This document shows positions 9,946 through 16,376 of a stretch of DNA of 64,000 nt, one piece after another. The DNA lies in the NCBI GenBank assembly GCA_030430565.1, contig JAUIKS010000047.1:1-64000 (forward strand). Direction: 5' to 3'. Source of the stretch: Polyangia bacterium (lineage in GTDB: Bacteria; Myxococcota_A; Polyangia; Nannocystales; Nannocystaceae). The notes beneath the pieces are model-generated. The model was not told the DNA's origin and ran no database searches. It was given only the letters and a program-made list of their open reading frames with translations. Each line of letters begins with the position of its first letter. The stretch's first letter is position 1. A program made the position numbers and the translations under genes.

Positions 9946-10125
9946 TCATCTCTTGATCCAGAGCGCGGCCACCGAGACGATCAAGATTACCCCCACGGTA
10001 AGCGGATCCCCCAGGTGGGGGCGGATTATCCCGATGGTGGCCGTACTCGCCGCGATGACGATTGCCCATCGGACACCGCTGTTCACGCTCCACTTCTTCT
10101 CACATGTCTTCTTGGACTGTTTCAT
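9946..10125 (-). CDS. 59-aa protein with two predicted membrane helices (holin-like size)
   Basis: This short gene has GAGG placed 3 bases before its ATG. It encodes MKQSKKTCEKKWSVNSGVRW followed by a helix (AIVIAASTATIGIIR), a short PHLGDP turn and a second helix (LTVGVILIVSVAALWIK), ending in a basic residue. The basic N-terminus and two short helices with a Gly/Pro turn fit a small inner-membrane protein such as a class II holin, or a small membrane toxin. No endolysin gene is visible beside it, so the lysis role is unproven. It lies on the same strand as the 2TM coiled-coil gene downstream, with 137 bases between them. Confidence 0.5.
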   Translation of the reverse strand: MKQSKKTCEKKWSVNSGVRWAIVIAASTATIGIIRPHLGDPLTVGVILIVSVAALWIKR

Positions 10126-10137
10126 GTCCTCGCGTCT

Positions 10138-10172
10138 CCATCCGCCTGTCGCTCAGAACCGCGACGGATGGA
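10138..10172. promoter_or_regulatory. Imperfect stem-loop upstream of the 59-aa gene
   Basis: TCCATCC at the left end pairs with GGATGGA at the right end, and an inner GTCGC pairs with GCGAC, with a 4-base bulge and an 8-base loop. It lies in the divergent intergenic region of the prophage. It could be a transcript hairpin or a protein site. Confidence 0.4.
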
Positions 10173-10200
10173 GGGTTACCGGCTTCGTCAAGTCTCGCTA

Positions 10201-10216
10201 GCGAACAGCTGTTCGC
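10201..10216. promoter_or_regulatory. SOS-box-like palindrome GCGAACAGCTGTTCGC
   Basis: The 16 bases are a perfect palindrome and contain GAAC-N4-GTTC, the core of the LexA box of Gram-positive bacteria and some other phyla. The identical 14-base core recurs at 10,326. Both lie in the divergent region between the 59-aa gene (minus) and the winged-helix-like gene (plus), as expected of a LexA or phage-repressor operator. Confidence 0.6.
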
Positions 10217-10282
10217 TTCACGGCGTTATCTGGCGGATCTGGCCGGATCGAGCGCTTCGTGATGCGCGGGACCCCCTGTATC

Positions 10283-10298
10283 TCCCCGAATTCGGGGA
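10283..10298. promoter_or_regulatory. Palindrome TCCCCGAATTCGGGGA
   Basis: A perfect 16-base palindrome without loop lies between the two GAAC-N4-GTTC sites and is followed by the AT-rich stretch ATTTAGAAAAATGG. It differs from the other two in sequence, so a different dimeric regulator would bind it. Role inferred from symmetry and position. Confidence 0.45.
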
Positions 10299-10325
10299 TT
10301 TAGAAAAATGGTCAGGATGGATCGA

Positions 10326-10339
10326 CGAACAGCTGTTCG
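10326..10339. promoter_or_regulatory. Second SOS-box-like palindrome CGAACAGCTGTTCG
   Basis: It repeats the 14-base core found at 10,202-10,215 exactly, 125 bases further on, and lies 45 bases before the ATG of the winged-helix-like gene. Repeated identical operators in a prophage control region point to cooperative repression. Confidence 0.6.
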
Positions 10340-10384
10340 CCTCTCTAGGCGTGGCTCACGGGATCGTCGATAATCTCCGCCGAA

Positions 10385-10834
10385 ATGGCCGGAATCACCG
10401 AAGACATCGAAACCAGCATCCGCAACGCCCTGATCCAGGCGATTCTCAACAACCCCAAGGCAACCATCGCGGACCTCCTTGCCCTGACCCGTGGGGAGCA
10501 CGCGTCCATGCTCAGGGAGATCACCCTTGGTCAGCTCGCGGATTCAGGCTGGTCCGGCGTTGGGAAAACCAAGGGCAAGAAGGTCAAAGGTCAGAAGCCA
10601 GCGGGGAAGCCTGGCAAGGTCAACACGAGAACTCAGGCCGGTCGCGCCGCCTATGACAAGGCCATCCTCGATGCCCTCCAGGAGCTGGACGGGGGACCGG
10701 TCTCAGGCGCTCAGATCAAGGCCAAGGTTGGAGGGACCTCGCTTCAAGCTCGCGCGGCGCTCAACCGGTTGATCGAGGCGGGCAGCGTCACCTTCGAAGG
10801 CAAGGCGCGGGGAACCAAGTACAGCCTCAAGTAG
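10385..10834 (+). CDS. Basic winged-helix-like DNA-binding protein, 149 aa
   Basis: The N-terminal half is helical (residues 1-60, with LIQAILNNPKATIADLLALT) and the middle is a Lys/Gly-rich linker (KTKGKKVKGQKPAGKPGK). Residues 85-149 read as a winged-helix domain: AILDALQELDGGPVSGAQIK, then LQARAALNRLIEAG as a recognition helix, and TFEGKARGTKYSLK as the wing. The layout suggests a sequence-specific or nucleoid-type DNA binder. It starts downstream of two identical GAAC-N4-GTTC palindromes and may therefore be induced by DNA damage or repressed by a phage regulator. The start codon has no strong ribosome site. Target and role are unknown. Confidence 0.6.
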   Translation: MAGITEDIETSIRNALIQAILNNPKATIADLLALTRGEHASMLREITLGQLADSGWSGVGKTKGKKVKGQKPAGKPGKVNTRTQAGRAAYDKAILDALQELDGGPVSGAQIKAKVGGTSLQARAALNRLIEAGSVTFEGKARGTKYSLK

Positions 10835-10873
10835 ACTGCGCGCTTGGCGCCATCTGAAGTCCGGGGAGATCCT

Positions 10874-12124
10874 ATGACAACCGACGAGAAGATCATCGCG
10901 GCCTTGGACAATCTGCTCAAGGCCGACCCTGAAGATGAGCCAATTCTCATCAATCCCGAGATTTATTCGAGCCGATGTCGTCTTGCCCTGATGACGGAGG
11001 TTGAAAAATCATGGGAAACTTCCCCAGCCAGCAAAGCACTACTTGATTTGCTCAAAAGTGACGAGAAGATCATGGAGACATTTGATGAGCGTCTTCATGC
11101 ATACGGGCGAGGAGATGCCTGTTATTTTGTGAAAGACGTCGCCAACTGGCTGGTTCGGCGCTCAGAGTCAACCAGCAGTATCCAGGCGATCGAGGAAGTT
11201 CGTCAGTTTTCAGAGGCTTCCCAGTTCAAGGCATGGGCAGTGCTGTTTATTGGCGGACCTCACATTGATGAGACTCATGATTTGGGCAACGGAGTCTCCC
11301 TTGTTCCGCTCAATCAACTTCCAACGGAAAGCTTGAGTAGGTACGCGACGGAGCCCATGTTCGGAGGGTTCTCAGTAGTAAAATCAACTGGGGCGCTGGT
11401 TTTCTCGCTGAATCAGCAGCGCAATGACGTTCCCTCAACCGGTGATCATACGCCAAAATTTGAGATTGTCGACACGAGGAAACTTGATGACGCCCTTCTT
11501 TGCTTGGGGATGTGTCGCCGCGAGGGATGCGGCATCCAAGGTTTGGCACTTTCCGTCGTAGCTGATGACAGCGTGCCCCTGTGGAAAACGAGTGTAAGTT
11601 TGCTACACACGTTCCGGCCGCCACCAATGATGGCCTCGCTTATCGGACTTGAAACAAAGCGAGCAAGGAACATCTATGAGAAGTTCCTGCGCCTCTCAGA
11701 GAGGGACAAGAATCGAATCAGGCTTTCGATGCGTAAACTCAACGAGGCCGCAGCTCTCAAGTTCTCCTTGGTTGATCGAGCGATTTCACTTCGAACGGCC
11801 CTTGAGTCGATATTTATGTCGGCCCACGAAGATTCCAGTATTTCCCGAAGAGTGAGGACCCGCGGAGCGTTGTTTCTTGAACCAGCTAAGAACGTACAAG
11901 AGCGCAAGGATATCGAGGCAACGCTAAGAAATGCATACCAGATCGGGTCAAGTGCTGTTCACAACGGGTTTCTGTCGGATAAAGAGGTTAGGAAGCTTGG
12001 CCCATCCGTAGATGACGCGATGAAGTTGGTTCGGAAGGCGATCCTGATGCTTCTTGACCAACCCAACCCCAATTGGGGGGCCATCGAAAAAAACAACGGC
12101 GCCACGGTGATCCGAAAAGTTTGA
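10874..12124 (+). CDS. HEPN-domain protein (ApeA-like C-terminus) with degenerate catalytic motif, 416 aa
   Basis: The ATG at 10,874 was chosen because GGGGAG lies 5 bases before it; a start 30 bases upstream is also possible. Residues 1-250 are an uncharacterised mixed domain. Residues about 280-400 match the all-helical HEPN fold of ApeA-like proteins: SLRTALESIFM, then RRVRTRGALFLEP, and the terminal motif YQIGSSAVHNGF. In active members the last motif is Y-x-x-R-S-x-x-V-H; here the Arg is Gly, so RNase activity is doubtful. HEPN proteins often act as RNases in abortive infection. It lies 39 bases after the winged-helix-like gene. Family call is by motif only. Confidence 0.6.
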   Translation: MTTDEKIIAALDNLLKADPEDEPILINPEIYSSRCRLALMTEVEKSWETSPASKALLDLLKSDEKIMETFDERLHAYGRGDACYFVKDVANWLVRRSESTSSIQAIEEVRQFSEASQFKAWAVLFIGGPHIDETHDLGNGVSLVPLNQLPTESLSRYATEPMFGGFSVVKSTGALVFSLNQQRNDVPSTGDHTPKFEIVDTRKLDDALLCLGMCRREGCGIQGLALSVVADDSVPLWKTSVSLLHTFRPPPMMASLIGLETKRARNIYEKFLRLSERDKNRIRLSMRKLNEAAALKFSLVDRAISLRTALESIFMSAHEDSSISRRVRTRGALFLEPAKNVQERKDIEATLRNAYQIGSSAVHNGFLSDKEVRKLGPSVDDAMKLVRKAILMLLDQPNPNWGAIEKNNGATVIRKV

Positions 12125-12201
12125 GCCGGCTGACCTCTCGCGCAAGTTTTTGGAGCCTTCCTCCGCGGGATCGTAGCCTCCGCCTCGTGAGGCCCGAATT
12201 C

Positions 12202-12438
12202 GTGTCCCAAGAGGAAGTCCTGGAGGCCACTCAGACGTCTCAGGTGACCGCCTGGAGATGGGTGAAGCTGGGGATCCTCCCTGAGCCCGTGAGGATCGGC
12301 CGGGGGTATGGGAAGGGCACCATGAACAGGTGGCCGAAGGAGGCGATCGCACGTGCGAAATTCGCGCGGAAGATGATCGCGGAGAAGACTTGGACACTGG
12401 CGGAGATCGCGCAAATGGTCCAAGAGCGATGGCCTTGA
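12202..12438 (+). CDS. AlpA/MerR-type helix-turn-helix protein, 78 aa
   Basis: The protein is one small DNA-binding domain: VSQEEVLEATQTSQVTAWRW gives the HTH, and LGILPEPVRIGRGYGKGTMN gives the wing and the usual (G)xxRRY-like turn, followed by WPKEAIARAKFARKM. This pattern is that of AlpA, excisionase and MerR N-terminal domains, which control excision or regulatory genes of mobile elements. The GTG at 12,202 was chosen since the domain starts there; a GTG at 12,187 in the same frame is an alternative. It is the last gene before the element's right end, which fits an excisionase or prophage regulator. Confidence 0.6.
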   Translation: MSQEEVLEATQTSQVTAWRWVKLGILPEPVRIGRGYGKGTMNRWPKEAIARAKFARKMIAEKTWTLAEIAQMVQERWP

Positions 12439-12483
12439 ACCTGACTTCAGGAACAGGCGCCTGTCCTCTTGGCCAGCCTGGGC

Positions 12484-12545
12484 TTCTCCAGATTTCTCCA
12501 TTTCTCCATGGACTTCACCGGACGTGACCGGACGTGACCGGACAC
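12484..12545. repeat. Two sets of short tandem repeats at the element's right end
   Basis: TTCTCCA occurs three times between 12,484 and 12,508. Directly behind, ACCGGACGTG is repeated twice in tandem with a third, slightly changed copy (ACCGGACAC) from 12,517 to 12,545. The repeats sit where the low-GC element meets the high-GC host genes. They may be arm-type recombinase sites, regulator sites or part of an attachment site. Confidence 0.5.
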
Positions 12546-12554
12546 AAGGGCCGT

Positions 12555-12584
12555 AAAAAACCCTGGGAACAATGATTCCCAGGG
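12555..12584 (-). terminator. Rho-independent terminator of the dehydrogenase gene
   Basis: CCCTGGGAA pairs perfectly with TTCCCAGGG around a 6-base loop, and on the minus strand the stem is followed by six T. It lies 39 bases after the stop of the minus-strand short-chain dehydrogenase gene. Confidence 0.8.
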
Positions 12585-12622
12585 TCTAAGTTTGTTCAGA
12601 ACTGCGTTTGAGGGCGTTCTGA

Positions 12623-14215
12623 TTACTTCTTACTGAAGTCCTTCATGAACCGCATGTAGAGCGGTCCATCTCCCGGCGCCTGCTCGGGCTCGGGCTCGGG
12701 CGCGGGCGGGGGCTCTTTATTGCCCGAGCCCGCGACCTTCTCCTTCATCAGCGCCGGGACGAAGACCGCGTTGCTCGAGTCAAAGCCCTCCTCGCGCTCG
12801 GCCATGTACGAGGGCAAGAACCCGCCCGAGGAGGTCCGGTGACCGCCGTCCTGCGGCGCCGAGGACTTCGGCTGTTCCGCCGCGGCCTGCGCGACCGCCT
12901 CCGCCGGCGTCTGCCCGGAGCTCTCCGCGCCCACCGGGATACCCCCCGACGACTCGCTGCTCCCGCTCACCGGGATGCCCCCCGACGACTCGCTGCTCCC
13001 GCGCGTCGCGTTCAACGGGTTCACCGGGATCCCGCCCGACGACTCGCTGCTCCCGCGCACCGCGTTCAGCGGGTTCACCGGGATGCCCCCCGACGACTCG
13101 CTGCTCCCACGCACCGCGTTCAGCGGGTTCACCGGGATCCCGCCCGACGACTCGCTGCTCCCGCGCACCGCGTTCAGCGGGTTCACCGGGATCCCGCCCG
13201 AGCGCTCGCTGCTGACCGCGTGCAGCCCCGAGGTCTCCCCGGCGCCGCGGCCGATCAGGTTGCTGATCGAGACCTGTCCCGAGATATCTGTCATCCCCTG
13301 CGGGTTAAACATCCCGGACTTCTCGCGCCGCTGGACCTCGACCTGCGCCACGTCGACGCCCTCGATGTGCGCGATCTGGCGATCGAGCACGGTCCACAGC
13401 ACCGCCATGTCGTCGGGCTTGCGGAACTTGTCCTTCTTCGCCTTGCGCCCCGTGACGAGCTTGCCGTTCACCGTCTGGAGCTCCGGCGCGACCGCGGCCC
13501 AGGTCGGCGAGTCCGCCGCCTTCACCGGGGAGCCGGCGATCAGCCGCGAGACCGAGACGCCGAGCCCCTTGGCGTAGCGGTAGAGGTCCGACTTGATGTT
13601 GCTGCCCGGGTTGCACGAGTTCACCGACACGCCGAAGAGCGTCAGCTTCTCGGCCCACGACATCGCCAGCAGGCGCTGCGCCTGCTTGCTCGCGCGATAG
13701 GCCTTAGAGCCCGAGTACGCGGTCACGTCGAAGTTGACGTCATCGAGATCGAGCCCGCCCGCCTCGGCGCAGGTCACGAACACGACCCGCGAGGGCGCGC
13801 TCTTCTCGAGGAGCGGCCGAAGCATGCCCATCAAGATGTGCGGCCCCAAGACGTTCGTCTGCCACACGCGGTCGAAGCCGTCGGGCGTTTCGAACTTCTC
13901 TGGCAGGTAGACGCCGGCGTTCTGCACGAGGATGTCGAGCCGCTCCCAGCGCTCCGTGTAGAGCTGGAACCACTGCCGCATCGACGCCATCCGCGTCAGG
14001 TCGCACTCCATAAAGAAGATGCGATCGCGGCAGCCGAACTCGACGATGAGCTCCGACTTCGCGGCCTCACCACGGCTGAAGTCGCGGGCGACCATCACGA
14101 CCGTCGCGCCCATCCGGACGAGGTTCCGCGCGATCTGCTTGCCGATGCCGGAGCTCGCGCCCGTGACGACGCAAACCTTGCCCGTGAGATCCTGATCAAT
14201 AGGCTTCCTGGCCAA
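12623..14215 (-). CDS. Short-chain dehydrogenase/reductase-like protein with an 18-residue repeat tail, 530 aa
   Basis: Residues 15-300 are a Rossmann-fold SDR of the retinol-dehydrogenase-like type: TGASSGIG binds the dinucleotide, ILVQNAG and NVLGPHILM follow, and YRASK carries the catalytic Tyr and Lys. The usual catalytic Ser motif (VSS) reads FVTCAEAG, so the Ser appears replaced. A C-terminal extension of 230 residues carries a tandem 18-residue unit (SSGGIPVNPLNAVRGSSE) and shorter versions, then a Pro/Glu-rich tail ending in MRFMKDFSKK. Such repeats suggest a scaffold or low-complexity tether. The gene stands alone with its own terminator. Substrate is unknown and activity uncertain because of the Ser change. 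Confidence 0.75.
   Translation of the reverse strand: MARKPIDQDLTGKVCVVTGASSGIGKQIARNLVRMGATVVMVARDFSRGEAAKSELIVEFGCRDRIFFMECDLTRMASMRQWFQLYTERWERLDILVQNAGVYLPEKFETPDGFDRVWQTNVLGPHILMGMLRPLLEKSAPSRVVFVTCAEAGGLDLDDVNFDVTAYSGSKAYRASKQAQRLLAMSWAEKLTLFGVSVNSCNPGSNIKSDLYRYAKGLGVSVSRLIAGSPVKAADSPTWAAVAPELQTVNGKLVTGRKAKKDKFRKPDDMAVLWTVLDRQIAHIEGVDVAQVEVQRREKSGMFNPQGMTDISGQVSISNLIGRGAGETSGLHAVSSERSGGIPVNPLNAVRGSSESSGGIPVNPLNAVRGSSESSGGIPVNPLNAVRGSSESSGGIPVNPLNATRGSSESSGGIPVSGSSESSGGIPVGAESSGQTPAEAVAQAAAEQPKSSAPQDGGHRTSSGGFLPSYMAEREEGFDSSNAVFVPALMKEKVAGSGNKEPPPAPEPEPEQAPGDGPLYMRFMKDFSKK
12934..13215. repeat. 54-bp tandem repeats inside the dehydrogenase gene
   Basis: A 54-base unit beginning TTCACCGGGATCCCGCC recurs at 13,020, 13,074, 13,128 and 13,182, with shortened copies to the left. 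It encodes the 18-residue protein repeat in frame. The high identity among copies suggests recent expansion by slippage or recombination. Confidence 0.85.
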
Positions 14216-14370
14216 GAGTCTTCCTCCACCTGACTCGTAGAAGGCGTCAAGTATAGGTGACGCGCGAGAGCCCGGGCACAGGTTCTATCACTCGCGACAT
14301 CGAGCGCGCGCCCGCTTTCGGGCGGACTCCCCCGCGCGATCCAGTAGCTCTTCTTCGGTCAGGTTAATGA

Positions 14371-14396
14371 GGACATGTCCCGTGAACCTGTTCACG
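14371..14396. promoter_or_regulatory. Two adjacent perfect palindromes upstream of the dehydrogenase
   Basis: GGACATGTCC (14,371-14,380) is a perfect 10-base palindrome. It is followed at once by CGTGAAC-CT-GTTCACG (14,381-14,396), with 7-base arms. They lie about 155 bases before the dehydrogenase start on the minus strand and 80 bases after the stop of the crotonase gene. The pair is likely an operator region; the first half recurs in other intergenic regions of the window. Confidence 0.45.
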
Positions 14397-14476
14397 CCGA
14401 CGCGCGGCGCGGACGCGACCGCGCGACGACGTCGCGCGCGGACGCCCCGCGGCGCGCCCGCGCTCGCGCGTCCTCG

Positions 14477-15286
14477 TCAACGCCCCTTGAACCTGGCCTC
14501 GCGCCGCTCGACGAACGAGCGCATGCCCTCGACCGCGTCCTCACTCTCCATCAAACCGCGCGCCTCGCCCATCAGCTCCGCGAGCGCGGCGCGCTCGCCT
14601 CGCTCGATCGCGAGCCGCGACGCGCGACGCGTCGCCTGGACCGCGAGGGGAGCCTGCCGCGCGACGCGCCCGGCGATCGAGATCGCGCGCGCGAGCTGCT
14701 CGCCGGGCTCGGTAACCTCTTGCACGAGACCGAGCCGGCGCGCCTCGTCGGCGTCGAAGACGTCCCCGGTGAGCATGTAGCGCATCGCGTTCCCCCAGCC
14801 CGCGATCCTCGGGAAGCGCAGCGTCGCGCCGCCGAAGGGCATGATCCCGCGCTTCACCTCCATCTGCGAGAACCGGGCGCCGCGCGCGGCGACGCAGATG
14901 TCGGAGGCGAGGATGAGCTCGACGCCGATCGTCATACACCACCCCTGCGCCGCGACGACCACCGGCTTGCTGCGGCGCGGACCCTCACGGCGGAGATCGA
15001 GGGGATCGATCAGGCCGACCGGCGCGAGCGCGTCGCCGCCAGCGACCGCGGGACCGACCTCGGCGAGATCGAGCCCGCCGGTGAAGTTCTTGCCGTGCGC
15101 GAACAGGACCGCGCACCACAGCTCCTCGTCGCGCTCGTAGGTCGTGTACGCGGCGGCGAGCTCACGCAGCATCGCCAGGTTAAACGAGTTCGCCTTGCTC
15201 GGCCGGTTCAGGCCGATGAGGAACACGTGCTCACGTCGCTCGAGCGTCAGCGTCGAGGGCTCTCGGGGGGTCGCGCTTGCTGCCAT
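14477..15286 (-). CDS. Enoyl-CoA hydratase/isomerase family protein (crotonase fold), 269 aa
   Basis: The start at 15,286 (GMAASATPREPS) was chosen because family similarity begins shortly after it; the frame stays open upstream. Crotonase marks are LNRPSKANSFN near the N-terminus, HGKNFTGGLDL for the first oxyanion hole, WCMTIGVELILASDICVAA for the second, and FSQMEVKRGIMPFGG. The Glu in QME corresponds to the first catalytic Glu of hydratases. At the second Glu position (rat hydratase E164) this protein has Arg in NAMRYMLTG, so it may not be a classic hydratase. It would act on acyl-CoA substrates in fatty-acid or related degradation. It runs alone, divergent from the tRNA-Gly promoter. Confidence 0.75.
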   Translation of the reverse strand: MAASATPREPSTLTLERREHVFLIGLNRPSKANSFNLAMLRELAAAYTTYERDEELWCAVLFAHGKNFTGGLDLAEVGPAVAGGDALAPVGLIDPLDLRREGPRRSKPVVVAAQGWCMTIGVELILASDICVAARGARFSQMEVKRGIMPFGGATLRFPRIAGWGNAMRYMLTGDVFDADEARRLGLVQEVTEPGEQLARAISIAGRVARQAPLAVQATRRASRLAIERGERAALAELMGEARGLMESEDAVEGMRSFVERREARFKGR

Positions 15287-15363
15287 GCCCGTGCGATCGC
15301 GCGTGCGCCGAGCGCTGTCAAGAAGCTCGCTACCGGAGACGTCCGCGGCACGCTCTCTTCGAA

Positions 15364-15413
15364 AACATTTTTTGAACATTTCATTTGACAGCGCGTCGAT
15401 CGGCTCGTAATAC
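15364..15413 (+). promoter_or_regulatory. Sigma-70-type promoter with upstream direct repeat
   Basis: TTGACA (15,385-15,390), a 17-base spacer and TAATAC (15,408-15,413) form an almost ideal housekeeping promoter, which is rare in this GC-rich window. An AT-rich stretch directly upstream carries AACATTT twice with 11-base spacing, so an activator or UP-element contact is possible. Transcription would begin near 15,420 and run into the 47-codon ORF and the tRNA-Gly genes. Confidence 0.75.
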
Positions 15414-15432
15414 AAAACGCGAGGTAGTTGTT

Positions 15433-15576
15433 ATGTGTCCCAAGAATCAGCTTGCGTGTGAGCCCGCCAAGCGTCTCGTCATCGGCGCGATGACGGTCGA
15501 TGGTGGAGCGCTCCGCGGAGGAGATCGGGGACACGGTATCAAGGGCCTCGCGCCGGTGATGTTCACCGCCGCGTAG
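15433..15576 (+). CDS. 47-aa Gly-rich small protein or leader peptide before the tRNA-Gly array
   Basis: GAGG lies 8 bases before the ATG, and the ORF follows a very good promoter, so translation is likely. The peptide begins MCPKNQLACEPAKRLVIG and has 8 Gly among 47 residues, clustered in TVDGGALRGGDRGHG. Four of the Gly codons are GGA, a codon otherwise rare here. It has no signal peptide or membrane helix. The four glycine tRNA genes start 81 bases after its stop. It may be a leader that senses glycyl-tRNA supply, or an independent small protein; conservation would decide. Confidence 0.5.
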   Translation: MCPKNQLACEPAKRLVIGAMTVDGGALRGGDRGHGIKGLAPVMFTAA

Positions 15577-15657
15577 GCCCGCCGCAGCGCCTCAACGGCG
15601 CCCCGAGGAGCCCTCGCGGCCTCCTCCGCGTCCGCCCGTGACGACGGCGGACGCGAC

Positions 15658-15731
15658 GTGGGTGTAGCTCAATCTGGTAGAGCGCGACGTTGCCAACGTC
15701 GAGGTTGTGGGTTCAAGCCCCATCACCCACT
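15658..15731 (+). tRNA. tRNA-Gly (anticodon GCC), copy 1
   Basis: A 7-bp acceptor stem GTGGGTG/CACCCAC, D arm GCTC/GAGC, anticodon stem CGACG/CGTCG with loop TTGCCAA, and T arm GTGGG-TTCAAGC-CCCAT are all present. The anticodon GCC is at 15,692-15,694. The CCA end is not encoded. Confidence 0.95.
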
Positions 15732-15805
15732 TCAGCGCGGGTCTCCGCGCTGACGCGCCCTCCTTCGCCCTCGCTGCCGCGAGGGCCAACGCGGCGCATT
15801 TCCCT

Positions 15806-15879
15806 GCGGGCGTAGCTCAATCTGGCAGAGCGCGACGTTGCCAACGTCGAGGTTGTGGGTTCAAGCCCCATCGCCCGCT
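15806..15879 (+). tRNA. tRNA-Gly (anticodon GCC), copy 2
   Basis: The body is almost identical to copy 1, but the acceptor stem is GCGGGCG/CGCCCGC and one D-loop base differs. The CCA end is not encoded. Spacing from copy 1 is 74 bases. Confidence 0.95.
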
Positions 15880-15953
15880 TCAACAACCGACGAGGATCAC
15901 GAACAAACGACGAGAGATCAAAAGCCCCGCGCCGAGGCGAGCGCGGGAGGTTC

Positions 15954-16027
15954 GCGGGCGTAGCTCAATCTGGCAGAGCGCGACGTTGCCAACGTCGAGG
16001 TTGTGGGTTCAAGCCCCATCGCCCGCT
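15954..16027 (+). tRNA. tRNA-Gly (anticodon GCC), copy 3
   Basis: Its 74 bases look identical to copy 2, including the acceptor stem GCGGGCG/CGCCCGC and anticodon GCC. It follows copy 2 after 74 bases, indicating duplication in tandem. Confidence 0.95.
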
Positions 16028-16127
16028 TCAGCCGCGAATCATGAACGAACGACGAGCGAACAGCGACTGTATGTAACAACAGACAGGTAGTCACTCCGCC
16101 GCGCGCCCTGACGCGCGAGCACCCATC

Positions 16128-16201
16128 GCGCGCGTAGCTCAGCTGGTTAGAGCGCCGTGTTCCCAACCCGGAGGCCGTGGGTTCGATCCCCGCCGCGCGC
16201 T
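16128..16201 (+). tRNA. tRNA-Gly (anticodon CCC)
   Basis: Acceptor stem GCGCGCG/CGCGCGC, D arm GCTC/GAGC, anticodon loop TTCCCAA and T arm GTGGG-TTCGATC-CCCGC form a complete cloverleaf reading GGG codons. The anticodon stem CCGTG/CCCGG contains one U-C mismatch. No CCA is encoded. It closes a cluster of four glycine tRNAs. Confidence 0.9.
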
Positions 16202-16376
16202 TGTCCCGAGCAGCTGTCTGCTCTGGGCTGAGAGAACAACGCCGGACGACTCGTCCGGCGAGAGCACTGATGCACGAAGCAAACAACGACAACACGGGTT
16301 GATCCGGCGAGCGCGTCGCGTCGCCGGCTCTCCTCAGGACAACACCGACCGGCGCTCGCCGAGAGGGAGCAGCGTG

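Larger units (their letters stand above)
1..12550. mobile_element. Right part of a probable prophage or phage-derived element
   Basis: The first 12.5 kb are visibly less GC-rich than the rest of the window and use AT-ending codons that the later genes avoid. A run of large same-strand genes with 4-base overlaps follows a tape-measure-like gene, as in tail modules, and is followed by cargo and regulatory genes on both strands. The left end lies outside the window. The right end is inferred to fall between the stop of the AlpA-like gene at 12,438 and the terminator of the next gene at 12,555, where short tandem repeats lie and base composition changes. No integrase is visible and no att site could be proven. 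Confidence 0.7.

Noticed and set aside
12934..13215. Possible CRISPR array because of regular repeats
   Set aside because: Units are contiguous 54-bp coding repeats without spacers and are in frame with the dehydrogenase tail.
12839..14233. 464-codon plus-strand frame opposite the dehydrogenase gene
   Set aside because: Arg/Ala/His-rich translation typical of a high-GC antisense shadow; the minus strand has clear SDR motifs and a terminator.
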